From contig CBDASJ010000017.1 in assembly GCA_965199555.1 (NCBI GenBank), positions 372,001 to 436,000 of the forward strand: a stretch of 64,000 bases of DNA. The letters run 5' to 3'. The DNA comes from LMUY01 sp965199555. GTDB lineage: Bacteria; Pseudomonadota; Alphaproteobacteria; Acetobacterales; Acetobacteraceae. Each line of letters opens with the position of its first letter. Positions within the stretch are counted from its first letter, which is position 1. This document shows positions 9,071 to 17,654 of this stretch, in pieces. The notes under the pieces were generated by a model. It made no database searches, was not told where the DNA came from, and saw nothing but the letters and a program-made list of their open reading frames with translations. Position numbers and translations under genes: made by a program.

Positions 9071-10087
9071 TCAGAGCACCTTGCGTATCGGCACCCCCGT
9101 CGGGATGTCCTCGTTGAAGCAGCGCTGGTAGTATTCAGCGACGGTAGACCGTTCCGCCTCGTCGCACTTGTTAAGAAAGGTGACACGGAAGGCGAAGCCG
9201 GTGTCGCCGAAAATGCGGGCGTTTTCCGCCCAGGTGATCACCGTGCGCGGCGACATGACGGTGGAGATATCGCCGTTGATGAAGCCGGCGCGCGTCAGGT
9301 CGGCCAATGCGACCATGGACTCGATCTTCTTGCGGGCGGCGCCGTCCTTGCCGTCGGTGCCCATCTTGGCCATGACGATCTGCGTTTCCTGCGCGTGCGG
9401 CAGGTAGTTCAGCGTCGCCACGATGTTCCAACGGTCCATCTGGCCTTGGTTGATCTGCTGCGTGCCGTGGTACAGCCCGGTCGTGTCGCCGAGGCCGACC
9501 GTGTTGGCGGTGGAGAACAGGCGGAAGGAAGGATGCGGCCGGATCACCTTGTTCTGGTCCAGCAGCGTCAGCCGCCCTTCGACTTCCAACACGCGCTGGA
9601 TCACGAACATCACGTCCGGCCGGCCGGCGTCATACTCGTCGAACACCAGGGCGCAGGGATGTTGCAGCGCCCAGGGCAGAATGCCTTCACGGAACTCCGT
9701 AATCTGCTTGCCGTCGCGCACCACGATGGCGTCTTTGCCGATCAGGTCGATGCGGCTGATATGGCTGTCCAGGTTGACGCGGATGCAGGGCCAGTTGAGC
9801 CGCGCCGCCACCTGCTCGATATGCGTCGACTTGCCCGTGCCGTGATAGCCCTGGATCATCACCCGGCGGTTGTGCGCGAAGCCTGCCAGGATCGCGATGG
9901 TAGTTTCGCGGTCAAAGCGGTAGGTGGAGTCGATTTCCGGTACGTGTTCGGTGCGGACGCTGAAGGCGGGGACGTCCATGTCCAGGTCGATGCCGAACAC
10001 CTCGCGCGCGCTGACATGGGTGTCCGGCCCATCGATCGAGGAGGTCGGAACGGGGCGGGTGTCCGCGAGGGCAGCGACGGTGGTCAT
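9071..10087 (-). CDS. cobS: Cobaltochelatase subunit CobS (AAA+ ATPase)
   Basis: 338 aa MoxR/CbbQ-type AAA+ ATPase that forms the CobST ring and powers cobalt chelation. Walker A GYHGTGKST is at residues 80-88, Walker B CALVFDEYDAG near 147, and the sensor-like stretch LFSTANTVGLGD near 190. It starts at ATG 10087. A sequence TGAGGATACCCAACG (10091-10105 on this strand) precedes the start and contains the AGGA ribosome site; the same 15-mer stands directly before rpmB. It is cotranscribed with cobT, and the J-domain gene upstream is on the same strand. Confidence 0.94.
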   Translation of the reverse strand: MTTVAALADTRPVPTSSIDGPDTHVSAREVFGIDLDMDVPAFSVRTEHVPEIDSTYRFDRETTIAILAGFAHNRRVMIQGYHGTGKSTHIEQVAARLNWPCIRVNLDSHISRIDLIGKDAIVVRDGKQITEFREGILPWALQHPCALVFDEYDAGRPDVMFVIQRVLEVEGRLTLLDQNKVIRPHPSFRLFSTANTVGLGDTTGLYHGTQQINQGQMDRWNIVATLNYLPHAQETQIVMAKMGTDGKDGAARKKIESMVALADLTRAGFINGDISTVMSPRTVITWAENARIFGDTGFAFRVTFLNKCDEAERSTVAEYYQRCFNEDIPTGVPIRKVL

Positions 10088-10152
10088 CAGCGTTGGGTAT
10101 CCTCAAGCAAGAGCGGACGGATGGGGAGGTTAGCCGGGGCGGGACGTGGCGG

Positions 10153-10764
10153 CTACCCTGCGGCAGCGCCCGACGACGCACCCCGCGCGGCATGCGACGG
10201 TTCGGCGGTAAGGTGGGTTCGCACGGCGGCGTATGCGATGTTGATGGTCTTCAGCCGTTCTTCCGCCGCGCGGTCGCCGCCATTGGCGTCGGGGTGGTTG
10301 CGCTTGGCGAGTTCCTTGTAGCGGGTCTTCACGACGTCCAGCGTCACCGGCCATGCCAGGCCCAGGATGGTCAACGGCTCACGCAGTTCCGCCGGCGCCA
10401 GCTCCGCCGCCCGCTGCGCGCTGCGGCGTCGGGACGCGGCCAGGTTTTCCAGCGGGTCTCGCAAAGCATCCTCATTGAGAAAGCGGGCGCCCAGACGGCC
10501 GAGCGGCCAGGTGGGGCGCTGCCATTGCGTGTCCAGCCGGGTCTGCGCCTCGATCTGGCCGGGCGTCATGCCCTTATAGAAATCCCAGGACGCGTTGTAT
10601 TCGCGCACGTGTTCCAGGCAGAACCACCAATAGGCGTTGAGCGACGTGCGGGATTTCGGCGCGCGGTAATCCCCCGGGCACTCACAGCCTGGACAATCAC
10701 AAGGGCGACCTGGCGCATCCGGATCGGGCGCGTAGGCCCGGGCTCGCGGCGTGCGTCGGGTCAT
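10153..10764 (-). CDS. J-domain protein (DnaJ-family co-chaperone)
   Basis: 203 aa. The J domain is at the C-terminal end (about residues 130-190: ILGLAWPVTLDVVKTRYKEL, then the diagnostic HPD in RNHPDANGGD), so it can stimulate a DnaK-type Hsp70 ATPase. The N-terminal half is not a DnaJ module; it contains a Cys cluster, CDCPGCECPG, at residues about 22-32 that could bind metal. Such proteins sit between bolA and cobS in many alphaproteobacteria, as here. It is transcribed with cobS and divergent from bolA. The specific client is unknown. Confidence 0.88.
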   Translation of the reverse strand: MTRRTPRARAYAPDPDAPGRPCDCPGCECPGDYRAPKSRTSLNAYWWFCLEHVREYNASWDFYKGMTPGQIEAQTRLDTQWQRPTWPLGRLGARFLNEDALRDPLENLAASRRRSAQRAAELAPAELREPLTILGLAWPVTLDVVKTRYKELAKRNHPDANGGDRAAEERLKTINIAYAAVRTHLTAEPSHAARGASSGAAAG

Positions 10765-10877
10765 CCACCCTTATGTGCGTCCGGGCGTTGGGGGAGCAAG
10801 CCCCGCACCGACGCAAGGTCGCAGACGCGCCGCGTCGCCCGGTTGCAGAGGGGCTGATACTTCCCATACGGTCTGGC

Positions 10878-11147
10878 ATGCTCACCCGACAGGAGCGGCT
10901 TCGCGCCGCGTTGACCGCCGCCTTCGCACCGCTGGAACTCGATGTGGTGGACGACAGCGCGCAGCATGCCGGCCATGCCGGGGCAAGCGCGGCTGGCGAG
11001 ACGCATTACACGGTCCGGATGGTGTCGGCGACGTTCACCGGGCAGAACCGGGTGGCGCGGTCCCGCGTGGTGCATGCACGGCTTGGTGCCGAGTTCGCCA
11101 GCGGGCTGCACGCTTTGTCGTTGTCATTGCGGGCACCGGGAGAGTAG
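10878..11147 (+). CDS. BolA family protein
   Basis: 89 aa BolA-like protein, a small class II KH-like fold that usually partners with monothiol glutaredoxins in iron-sulfur trafficking or acts in stress morphology. It begins MLTRQERLRAALTAAF; the second half holds SRVVHARLGAEFASGLHALSL, corresponding to the conserved H-R-x-V-y motif region. The frame is open upstream to 10773, but ATG 10878 matches the family start and length. Divergent to the J-domain gene. Confidence 0.88.
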   Translation: MLTRQERLRAALTAAFAPLELDVVDDSAQHAGHAGASAAGETHYTVRMVSATFTGQNRVARSRVVHARLGAEFASGLHALSLSLRAPGE

Positions 11148-11262
11148 ACCTCGAGCGACTTCGTCTCAAAAAGTTAGAAATGTCATTTAATACGGTTGTA
11201 ACGTGTCCAAAAAAGTGTTAACGCTTGTTTAACGGTCGAATTGATCCCGTGGCCAGCGATGG

Positions 11263-11532
11263 ATGCGAACGATGCAGAGCCGCCTTGTGAACCGAAATAT
11301 CATTGCCGCCCGAGGCAGATCCTCGATGCGTTTGGAACCTGAGATCTGGGACGCCTTGCAGGAAATCTGCCGGCGGGAGCGGGTCGGGCTTGGCGACCTC
11401 GTGCAGCGGGTCGAAGGCGAAGGCTCGGATGGTGGCCGCACCAGCGCGGTGCGCATCTTCGCTTTCCAGTATTTCCGCGCCGCCAGCACGGAAGAAGGGC
11501 ACCGGCGCGCTGGACACGGGTCGCTATCCTGA
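11263..11532 (+). CDS. Ribbon-helix-helix domain protein
   Basis: 89 aa. The central part (SSMRLEPEIWDALQEICRRE, then GRTSAVRIFAFQYF) fits the RHH_4-type ribbon-helix-helix family, a small DNA-binding fold common in alphaproteobacteria, often of unknown target. The N-terminus SRLVNRNIIAARGRSSMRL matches that family. It follows an unusually AT-rich gap (11148-11262) that may hold its promoter. It is 83 bases upstream of prmA on the same strand. Confidence 0.78.
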   Translation: MRTMQSRLVNRNIIAARGRSSMRLEPEIWDALQEICRRERVGLGDLVQRVEGEGSDGGRTSAVRIFAFQYFRAASTEEGHRRAGHGSLS

Positions 11533-11615
11533 TGCCGGTCGGACCTCCTCTTGCCTGAGCGGCTCGCGTTCGCGCCGCACCTTCGCCGGACACCGGCGTC
11601 GCGTGGCCGGGTCGC

Positions 11616-12509
11616 ATGAGCGAAGCGCTCGAAACGCTGTCCGTCACGGTTGCGGAAGCCGCCGTGGACGCGTTCGAGCAGGCGCTCGGCACGGTGTGCC
11701 GCACCGTCGGCTTCTTTCTGGCCGACGAGGATCGGCGGATCTGGACCGTCGAAGGCGTCAAACGCCGCGGCGAAAAGGAGGCCGAACTGACGGCTGCCCT
11801 GTTGCTGGCGCGGCTGCTGACCGGGGAGGAGGCCGCGTTGCAGCGCGTGCCGACGCCGGGGGGCGGCTGGCTGGCCCGCACGCAATCGTCGTTTCCGGAA
11901 CAGCGTGTGGGCCGCCGCTTCGCCATTCGCGGCAGTCATTTGGGCCCGGGAAGCGCAGCCGGACGCATCACCCTCGTGCTTGATGCTGGTGTGGCATTTG
12001 GCTCGGGTGAACACGGGTCGACGCGCGGCTGCCTCCGCGCGCTGGAGCGCACGGCTTATCGCCGCCCGCGGCGCATCCTGGATCTCGGTTGCGGCTCCGG
12101 CATCCTGGCGATGGCAGCGGCGAAACTGCTGCGGCGGGATGTGGTGGCCACGGATAACGACCGATGGTCGGTCCGGGTGGCGCGGGAGAATGCCGTAGCC
12201 AATGGGCTGGGCCAACGCGTACGGTGCTCGCTGGCACATGGCTGGCAGCCCGCTGCCCGCAGCCGGGCGCCCTATGACCTGGTCTTCGCCAACATCCTGG
12301 CGCGGCCGCTTTGCGCCATGGCCGGGTCGCTGTCGGCCAATCTGGCACCCGGCGGCATCGCCATCCTGGCCGGGCTGCTGAATTGGCAGGCCCGCCTGGT
12401 GCTGGCGGCGCACCGGCGGGTGGGTTTGGTGCTGGAGGAGGCGGCCCAGGAAGGCGCCTGGACCACGCTGGTGCTACGCAAGCCTGCGGTGCGCCGGGTC
12501 CGTCACTGA
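11616..12509 (+). CDS. prmA: Ribosomal protein L11 methyltransferase
   Basis: 297 aa SAM-dependent methyltransferase that trimethylates ribosomal protein L11. An N-terminal substrate-binding domain is followed by a Rossmann methyltransferase domain with AFGSGEHGSTRGCL, the SAM loop LDLGCGSGILAMAA near residue 152, and the catalytic-site stretch DLVFANILARPL. Family length is about 290 residues. It ends in front of a short inverted repeat and is convergent with a DUF1127 gene. Confidence 0.9.
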   Translation: MSEALETLSVTVAEAAVDAFEQALGTVCRTVGFFLADEDRRIWTVEGVKRRGEKEAELTAALLLARLLTGEEAALQRVPTPGGGWLARTQSSFPEQRVGRRFAIRGSHLGPGSAAGRITLVLDAGVAFGSGEHGSTRGCLRALERTAYRRPRRILDLGCGSGILAMAAAKLLRRDVVATDNDRWSVRVARENAVANGLGQRVRCSLAHGWQPAARSRAPYDLVFANILARPLCAMAGSLSANLAPGGIAILAGLLNWQARLVLAAHRRVGLVLEEAAQEGAWTTLVLRKPAVRRVRH

Positions 12510-12511
12510 CC

Positions 12512-12528
12512 CCGGCGCACGCGGGGCG
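12512..12528. terminator. Possible bidirectional terminator hairpin
   Basis: CCCCG...CGGGG inverted repeat in the 19-base gap between the convergent prmA and DUF1127 genes. No long T-run follows, so this is a weak call resting mainly on position. Confidence 0.3.
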
Positions 12529-12780
12529 TCAGCGGCGGCGGACGAAGGCGGGGTCGAACACCCGGTTCAGCTCGGCGCGCGTCAGGCCGATATCGGCCAG
12601 CTCACGCTCGGTCAGGGCGTTCAGCTCGGCCGCCACGGAGCGGCGTTCCAGCCAGGCGCGGACGCGGGCGACGAGGCCCGGGGCGTTGCGCCGGCTCTGC
12701 GCGTCGGCGAAATGCTCCGGATAGTTGATCTGGGTGATCGGGAGGAGGGCCAGTTCCTCCTTGGACACGAAGGCGTTCAT
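12529..12780 (-). CDS. DUF1127 domain protein
   Basis: 83 aa. The C-terminal half carries the DUF1127 signature (ALTERELADIGLTRAEL), a small arginine-rich module of alphaproteobacteria; some members act in phosphate and stress regulation or bind RNA. The N-terminal half is variable. Two Trp/Arg-rich helices (VRAWLERRSVAAEL) precede the signature. It is convergent with prmA. Confidence 0.85.
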   Translation of the reverse strand: MNAFVSKEELALLPITQINYPEHFADAQSRRNAPGLVARVRAWLERRSVAAELNALTERELADIGLTRAELNRVFDPAFVRRR

Positions 12781-12951
12781 AGTGGTCTAAGTCCCAAACA
12801 TCAGCAGCGGGCTTCGGAGGCCATCGGCGATGGCTTGCTCCCGTCTGCTGCGGTGCAATATGCCTCGCGGGAGCAGAAAACAGGCGCGCCAAGCCTTGCC
12901 GCCAGACATGCGTTAAACGCAGCGCTTGACTTAGAGGTATGTTAAGAAACG

Positions 12952-14709
12952 ATGACAGAACATCTCGCTCCTCTGCGCTCGGCGCTTGCCAAGCTCGGCG
13001 TCGAGGGCTTCGTGGTGCCTCGCGCGGATGAGCATCTCGGCGAATATGTCGCGCCCGGTGCCGAACGCCTGGCCTGGCTGACCGGCTTCACCGGCAGCGC
13101 CGGGCTGGCGATCGTGCTGATGGACGAGGCGGCGGTGTTCACCGATGGGCGCTACGTCCTCCAACTGGCGGTGCAGACGGATGCCGCGGCGTTCCAGCGT
13201 CTGCACATCACCGAACAGCCGCCGCAGGACTGGGCGGTATCCCGCGCCCACCGGCTCGGCTACGATCCGTGGCTGCTCAGCGAGGAGGGGCTGGCCCGCT
13301 ACACCGCCGCGGGGCTGGAAATGGTGCCGCTGTCGCCGAACCCGATCGACGCACTGTGGCAGGACCGGCCGCCGCCGCCCGCCGCGCCGGCCGTGCCGCA
13401 GCCCCTATCGGTGGCCGGCCGGTCGGCGGCGGACAAGCGCGCGGACCTTGCCCAGACGCTGCGGGCGGCGGGGCAAGATGCCTGCGTCCTAACCGACCCG
13501 GCGAGCATCAACTGGCTGCTTAACCTGCGCGGCGGCGACGTGCCGTTCACGCCAGTGTCGCTCGCCTTTGCCATCGCGCATGCCGACGCCCGGGTCGATC
13601 TGTTTATCGACGGCGCCAAGCTGTCGAACTCGACCCGGGAGTGGCTGGGACAGGGCGTCGAATGCCACCAACCGGGCGCGCTGGCGGTCGGGCTTGCCGC
13701 GTTGGGCGGGCGGACGGTCCGGGTGGACGCGGCGGGTGCGCCCGCGGCCGTGGCGCAGGCGCTGCGTGCGGCCGGCGCCACCGTGGTGGCCGGCAGCGAC
13801 CCTTGCCTGCTGCCGAAGGCCCGCAAGAACGCCGTGGAACAGGATGGCGCCCGCGCTGCGCATCGCCGCGACGCGGTGGCCGTTTGCCGCTTTCTCCAAT
13901 GGCTCGACAGGGCGGAGGGCGAAACGGAACAATCGGCGGCGGTGCGGTTGTTGGCGTTCCGGGCAGAGGTCGCCGGGTTCAAGGGCGAAAGCTTCCCCGC
14001 CATTTCCGGCGCGGGCGAGCATGGCGCCGTCATCCATTACCGCGTGACGGCGGAAAGCGACCGGGCGATCGGGCACAACGAGGTGTACCTGATCGACAGC
14101 GGCGGCCAGTTCGAGGATGGCACGACGGACATCACCCGCACCGTCTGGACCGGCCCGGACACGCCGCCGGACGCCTTGAAGGAGCGGTTCACCCGGGTGC
14201 TGAAGGGCAACATCGCCCTGGCCACGGCGTGCTTCCCCGCAGGCGTGGCCGGGCCGCACCTCGACGCGCTGGCCCGGCGTGCCTTGTGGGAGATCGGCCT
14301 CGACTACGACCACGGCACCGGCCACGGCGTGGGCAGCTTTCTTTCGGTGCATGAGGGACCGGTGAGCATTTCGCGGGCGGCCCGCGTGGTGCCGATCGAA
14401 GCCGGAATGATCCTGTCGGATGAACCGGGCTTCTACGCGCCGGGTGAGTATGGCATTCGGCTGGAAACGCTGTTGTTGGTGCAGCCGGCGACGCTGCCGG
14501 CGGCAACCCGGCCGTTCCTGTGCTTCGAGGTGCTTACCCTGGCGCCATTCGACCGCCGCCTGATCGAGCCAGCGCTGCTGACGGCGGTGGAACTGGTTTG
14601 GCTGAACGCGTATCACGCGCGGGTGGCACGTGAGGTCGCGGCAGCGGGCGGTAGTGACCTGGAGGGCTGGCTGGCAGCGTCCTGCGCACCGATCGGTGCC
14701 GTTCCGTAG
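12952..14709 (+). CDS. pepP: Aminopeptidase P family protein (Xaa-Pro aminopeptidase, M24B)
   Basis: 585 aa. Cleaves the N-terminal residue before proline using two metal ions. Two N-terminal creatinase-like domains (about 1-300) are followed by a pita-bread M24 domain. Ligand motifs seen: DSGGQFEDGTTDITRT (two Asp), HGTGHGVGSFLSVHEGP (His), LSDEPGFYAPGEYG (Glu) and CFEVLTLAPFD (Glu). The extended C-terminus is typical of the longer eukaryote-like aminopeptidase P1 type. Start ATG 12952. Confidence 0.92.
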   Translation: MTEHLAPLRSALAKLGVEGFVVPRADEHLGEYVAPGAERLAWLTGFTGSAGLAIVLMDEAAVFTDGRYVLQLAVQTDAAAFQRLHITEQPPQDWAVSRAHRLGYDPWLLSEEGLARYTAAGLEMVPLSPNPIDALWQDRPPPPAAPAVPQPLSVAGRSAADKRADLAQTLRAAGQDACVLTDPASINWLLNLRGGDVPFTPVSLAFAIAHADARVDLFIDGAKLSNSTREWLGQGVECHQPGALAVGLAALGGRTVRVDAAGAPAAVAQALRAAGATVVAGSDPCLLPKARKNAVEQDGARAAHRRDAVAVCRFLQWLDRAEGETEQSAAVRLLAFRAEVAGFKGESFPAISGAGEHGAVIHYRVTAESDRAIGHNEVYLIDSGGQFEDGTTDITRTVWTGPDTPPDALKERFTRVLKGNIALATACFPAGVAGPHLDALARRALWEIGLDYDHGTGHGVGSFLSVHEGPVSISRAARVVPIEAGMILSDEPGFYAPGEYGIRLETLLLVQPATLPAATRPFLCFEVLTLAPFDRRLIEPALLTAVELVWLNAYHARVAREVAAAGGSDLEGWLAASCAPIGAVP

Positions 14710-14808
14710 GCAGATCAAGCGATTGGCGGCAGATGCTGACAGACTAGGTGCGGCGTTAACGCATTTTTTATCAGTTCATGCGACAAGGACGCCTGTGGAG
14801 TTCGTGGC

Positions 14809-15129
14809 ATGATGTTGGGCGGAACCGAGCTGAGGGCCTTGAGCACGTGGTGCGGCCGCCAGGATCTGAGCTGGACGCCGGCGGAATGCGAGCGCGGGCG
14901 CCCCATGATGCTGCTCAAGCCGCGCGATGCCGGCCGGCCGTGGCAGCGGATGATCCTGGTGCTTGCGGAAGGCGAGATCCGCCTGGAGAACGAGCTTGGC
15001 GAGACCCTGGCCAGCGCGTCCGACCTGCCGGCCTTGTTGGACGCCATGGAAGGTGGCGTTGCGGATGCCCCAGGGCCAAGCCCGCGCGCGGTCGCCCTGG
15101 GGTCGTTGCTACCCGGCTTTGTCGTCTAG
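14809..15129 (+). CDS. Hypothetical protein
   Basis: 106 aa, soluble, mixed composition, with no membrane segment and no recognised domain (MILVLAEGEIRLENELGETLASASDLPALLDAMEGG would form a small alpha/beta unit). Its last 21 bases overlap the 3' end of the convergent metF gene, so both stop codons lie inside the other gene. The upstream 99 bases are AT-rich relative to the window and may hold its promoter. Confidence 0.55.
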   Translation: MMLGGTELRALSTWCGRQDLSWTPAECERGRPMMLLKPRDAGRPWQRMILVLAEGEIRLENELGETLASASDLPALLDAMEGGVADAPGPSPRAVALGSLLPGFVV

Positions 15130-16068
15130 CGGCTTGGGCCGCACGCCGAGGATGTGGGCGACGGCGTAGGTCAGGTCCGGCCGGTTCAGCGTGTAGAAGT
15201 GGAACTCGTCCACGCCGTTGGCCTGCAACAGCCGAACCTGTTCGGCCGCGACAACCGCCGCTACCGTCCTGCGGATCTCCGGCTCGTCTTCCGTACCCTC
15301 GAACATCCAGCCCAGCCAGTCCGGGACGGTGGTGCCGCACACGGCGCTGAACCGCGCGGCCTGCGCGTAGTTGGCGACGGGCATGATGCCCGGCACGATC
15401 GACGCGGTGATGCCCGACGCCGCAGCCCGGTCGATAAAATCCAGGAACAGCCCGGCGTCGAAGAAGTACTGCGTGATCGCCCGCGTCGCTCCGGCATCCA
15501 GCTTGCGCTTCAAGGCGTCCAGGTCGTGCTGCGCGCTGGCCGCCGCCGGGTGGGTCTCAGGATAGGCGGCGACCGAGATCTCGAAATCCGCGATTCGCTT
15601 CAACCCGGCCACCAGGTCGCTGGCGTAGGCGTAGCCTTGCGGATGCGCCGCGTAGCGCTCGCCGGCCGGTGGGTCGCCGCGCAAGGCGACGATGTGGCGC
15701 ACGCCGCAATCCCAGTACTGCCGGGCAACGTCGTCCACCTCGCCCTGGCTGGCGCCGACGCAGGTCAGATGCGCGGCGGGCGTCAGCGCCGTTTCCGACA
15801 CGATCCGGCTGACCGTCGCATGGGTGCGCGCCTGGGTGCTGCCGCCCGCGCCATAGGTGACGGACACGAATCGCGGGGCAAGCTGCTCCAGCCGCCGGAT
15901 GCAGTTCCATAGCTGTACTTCCAGCGCTTCCGTCCGTGGCGGCGAGAACTCGAACGACAGCAGCGGTGGCGAGCCCATGGCCGGGGCAGGCAGCCCCCCG
16001 AACCGGGGACCAGTCAGCCACCGCTCCAAAGGCGGTTGCGTGTGCGTCGGAGGCGTCACCTGGTTCAT
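15109..16068 (-). CDS. metF: Methylenetetrahydrofolate reductase
   Basis: 319 aa FAD-dependent TIM-barrel enzyme that reduces 5,10-methylene-THF to 5-methyl-THF for methionine synthesis. The stretch LSFEFSPPRT contains the catalytic Glu, followed by FVSVTYGAGGS, HLTCVGAS, IVALRGDPP and, later, ITQYFFDAG and PGIMPV. The frame is open to 16104; ATG 16068 (MNQVTPP) is preferred because AGGA lies 5 bases upstream. metH is not in the window. Convergent overlap with the small gene at 14809-15129. Confidence 0.92.
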   Translation of the reverse strand: MNQVTPPTHTQPPLERWLTGPRFGGLPAPAMGSPPLLSFEFSPPRTEALEVQLWNCIRRLEQLAPRFVSVTYGAGGSTQARTHATVSRIVSETALTPAAHLTCVGASQGEVDDVARQYWDCGVRHIVALRGDPPAGERYAAHPQGYAYASDLVAGLKRIADFEISVAAYPETHPAAASAQHDLDALKRKLDAGATRAITQYFFDAGLFLDFIDRAAASGITASIVPGIMPVANYAQAARFSAVCGTTVPDWLGWMFEGTEDEPEIRRTVAAVVAAEQVRLLQANGVDEFHFYTLNRPDLTYAVAHILGVRPKPLDDKAG

Positions 16069-16239
16069 GCATCCTGTGATGGGTGTACCTGGCCGGCTAC
16101 GCAAGTTCTACCGTGTGCCGACGGGGGGAAACCGCGGGCTGCCTGATGGATTTGTGCCGGCTGCGGCCCATGCTAAACAAATCCGGCCCGCGCTTGCTCC
16201 AATCGCGGAGAGCTGTGGCTCCCGATCCGAGGACTTTCC

Positions 16240-17007
16240 ATGCCAGTGCACCTCCTGCGCTCCCTGCTTGCCGCTGCAACCGTGTGGAGCATCGCCGGCT
16301 GCGCCACCAAGCCGCCCGCGTCCGACGCGGCGGCGACGCAGGAATATCGGGAAAACAACGACCCGTTCGAGCCGGCCAACCGGGTCGGCTACGCGATCAA
16401 CGACGGGTTGGACACCTACTTCCTAGCGCCGGTGGCCCGTGCCTATCGCTACGCGGTGCCCGGTGTGATCCGCCAGCCGGTCCATAATGTGTTGCAGAAC
16501 ATCACCACGCCGGTGCTGTTCATCAACGACGTGGTGCAAACCAAGCCGCGGCGCGCCGGCGACACCTTCATGCGTTTCGTGATCAACACCACGGCCGGCG
16601 TGGGCGGCCTGTTCGACGTGGCGGCCAAGGTCGGATACCCGTACCACGACAACGATTTCGGCACGACGCTGGCGCTGTGGGGCGTGCCGGAAGGGCCGTT
16701 CCTGTTCCTGCCCGTGCTGGGCCCGTCCAACCCACGCGACGCGACCGGCTATGGCGTAGATGTGCTGTTCGACCCGTTCACCTACGTGCCGAACGGGCAC
16801 GGCTTCCGCACGTTCGAGTATGCGCGGATCGGCGTGTCCGCGGTGGACGCGCGGTCGCAGGTGCTGGACGAGGTGGACTCCATCAAGAAGACGGCACTTG
16901 ACCCGTACGCGACGTTCCGCAGCTTGTATCGGCAGAACCGGACCAGCACGATTGACCGCGTCCGCACGGAAGACCGTGCGACGGTGCCGAACTGGTATTC
17001 CAAGTGA
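16240..17007 (+). CDS. mlaA: MlaA-family outer-membrane lipoprotein (VacJ)
   Basis: 255 aa. Signal peptide with lipobox at residues about 17-20 (IAGC), then the MlaA domain: NDPFEPANRVGYAINDGLD, FINDVVQTKPRRAGDTFMRFVINTTAG, DFGTTLALWGVPEGPFLFLPVLGPSN. It removes mislocalised phospholipid from the outer leaflet of the outer membrane and hands it to the periplasmic carrier MlaC. It is followed by mlaC, as expected. The permease and ATPase parts (mlaE, F, D) are not in the window. Confidence 0.93.
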   Translation: MPVHLLRSLLAAATVWSIAGCATKPPASDAAATQEYRENNDPFEPANRVGYAINDGLDTYFLAPVARAYRYAVPGVIRQPVHNVLQNITTPVLFINDVVQTKPRRAGDTFMRFVINTTAGVGGLFDVAAKVGYPYHDNDFGTTLALWGVPEGPFLFLPVLGPSNPRDATGYGVDVLFDPFTYVPNGHGFRTFEYARIGVSAVDARSQVLDEVDSIKKTALDPYATFRSLYRQNRTSTIDRVRTEDRATVPNWYSK

Positions 17008-17033
17008 CCGCTGCGTTCCAAGGACCACGATCG

Positions 17034-17642
17034 ATGATGCTAAGCCGCCGAGTCTTGCTGGCCTCCACCGCCGCGGCGGTGGCGCTTGGGTTTCTCCCGC
17101 CAGGGGCGCGGGCGCAGGACGGCAACGCCGCCGGCTTCGTGCAGAGCTTTGGCAGCCAACTGGTCGCGGTGGTGAACGGCGAGGGCGGGCTGGCCGACAA
17201 GGAGCAGCGCATCCGCCCGTTGATTGATCGGGCGGTGGACGTGGATGCGATCGCCCGATTCTGCCTGGGCCGCTTCGTCGGCACCGCGACGCCGCAGCAA
17301 CTGTCCGAGTTCACGCAGCTGTTCCATGGCGTGCTGGTCAACAACATCACCAGCAAGATCGGCGAATACCGCGGCGTGACTTTCACCATGGGCGACACGA
17401 CCATGCGCGGCAGCGAGGCGTATGTCGGCACCACGGTGCAACGCCCGGGCAACGCGCCGACCAACGTCCGCTGGGTGGTCAGCACGACTACGGGGTCGCC
17501 GAAGATCGTGGACGTGGTTGCGGAAGGCACCAGCCTGCGGCTGACGCAACGCAGCGACTACGCTTCCTTCCTGGGGCGCAACGGCAACAACTTGGACGCC
17601 CTGCTCGCCGCAATGCGCCGGCAGGTCGCCAACGGGACCTGA
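17034..17642 (+). CDS. mlaC: MlaC-family phospholipid-binding periplasmic protein
   Basis: 202 aa. Signal peptide MMLSRRVLLASTAAAVALGF with AxA cleavage (GARA-QD). The mature domain carries the MlaC/Ttg2D features DVDAIARFCLGRFVGTATPQQLSEFTQLFHGVLVNN and SDYASFLGRNG. It carries phospholipids between the MlaA complex and the inner-membrane MlaFEDB transporter. The frame is open to a GTG at 17004 that overlaps the mlaA stop, but AAGGA at 17020-17024 lies 9 bases before ATG 17034 and the signal peptide starts there, so 17034 is chosen. Confidence 0.92.
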   Translation: MMLSRRVLLASTAAAVALGFLPPGARAQDGNAAGFVQSFGSQLVAVVNGEGGLADKEQRIRPLIDRAVDVDAIARFCLGRFVGTATPQQLSEFTQLFHGVLVNNITSKIGEYRGVTFTMGDTTMRGSEAYVGTTVQRPGNAPTNVRWVVSTTTGSPKIVDVVAEGTSLRLTQRSDYASFLGRNGNNLDALLAAMRRQVANGT

Positions 17643-17654
17643 ACCTAGGCTGAG

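Noticed and set aside
12925..12951. TTGACT-like -35 box before the aminopeptidase P gene
   Set aside because: It is too close to the start codon to leave room for a -10 box and leader in the ordinary spacing.
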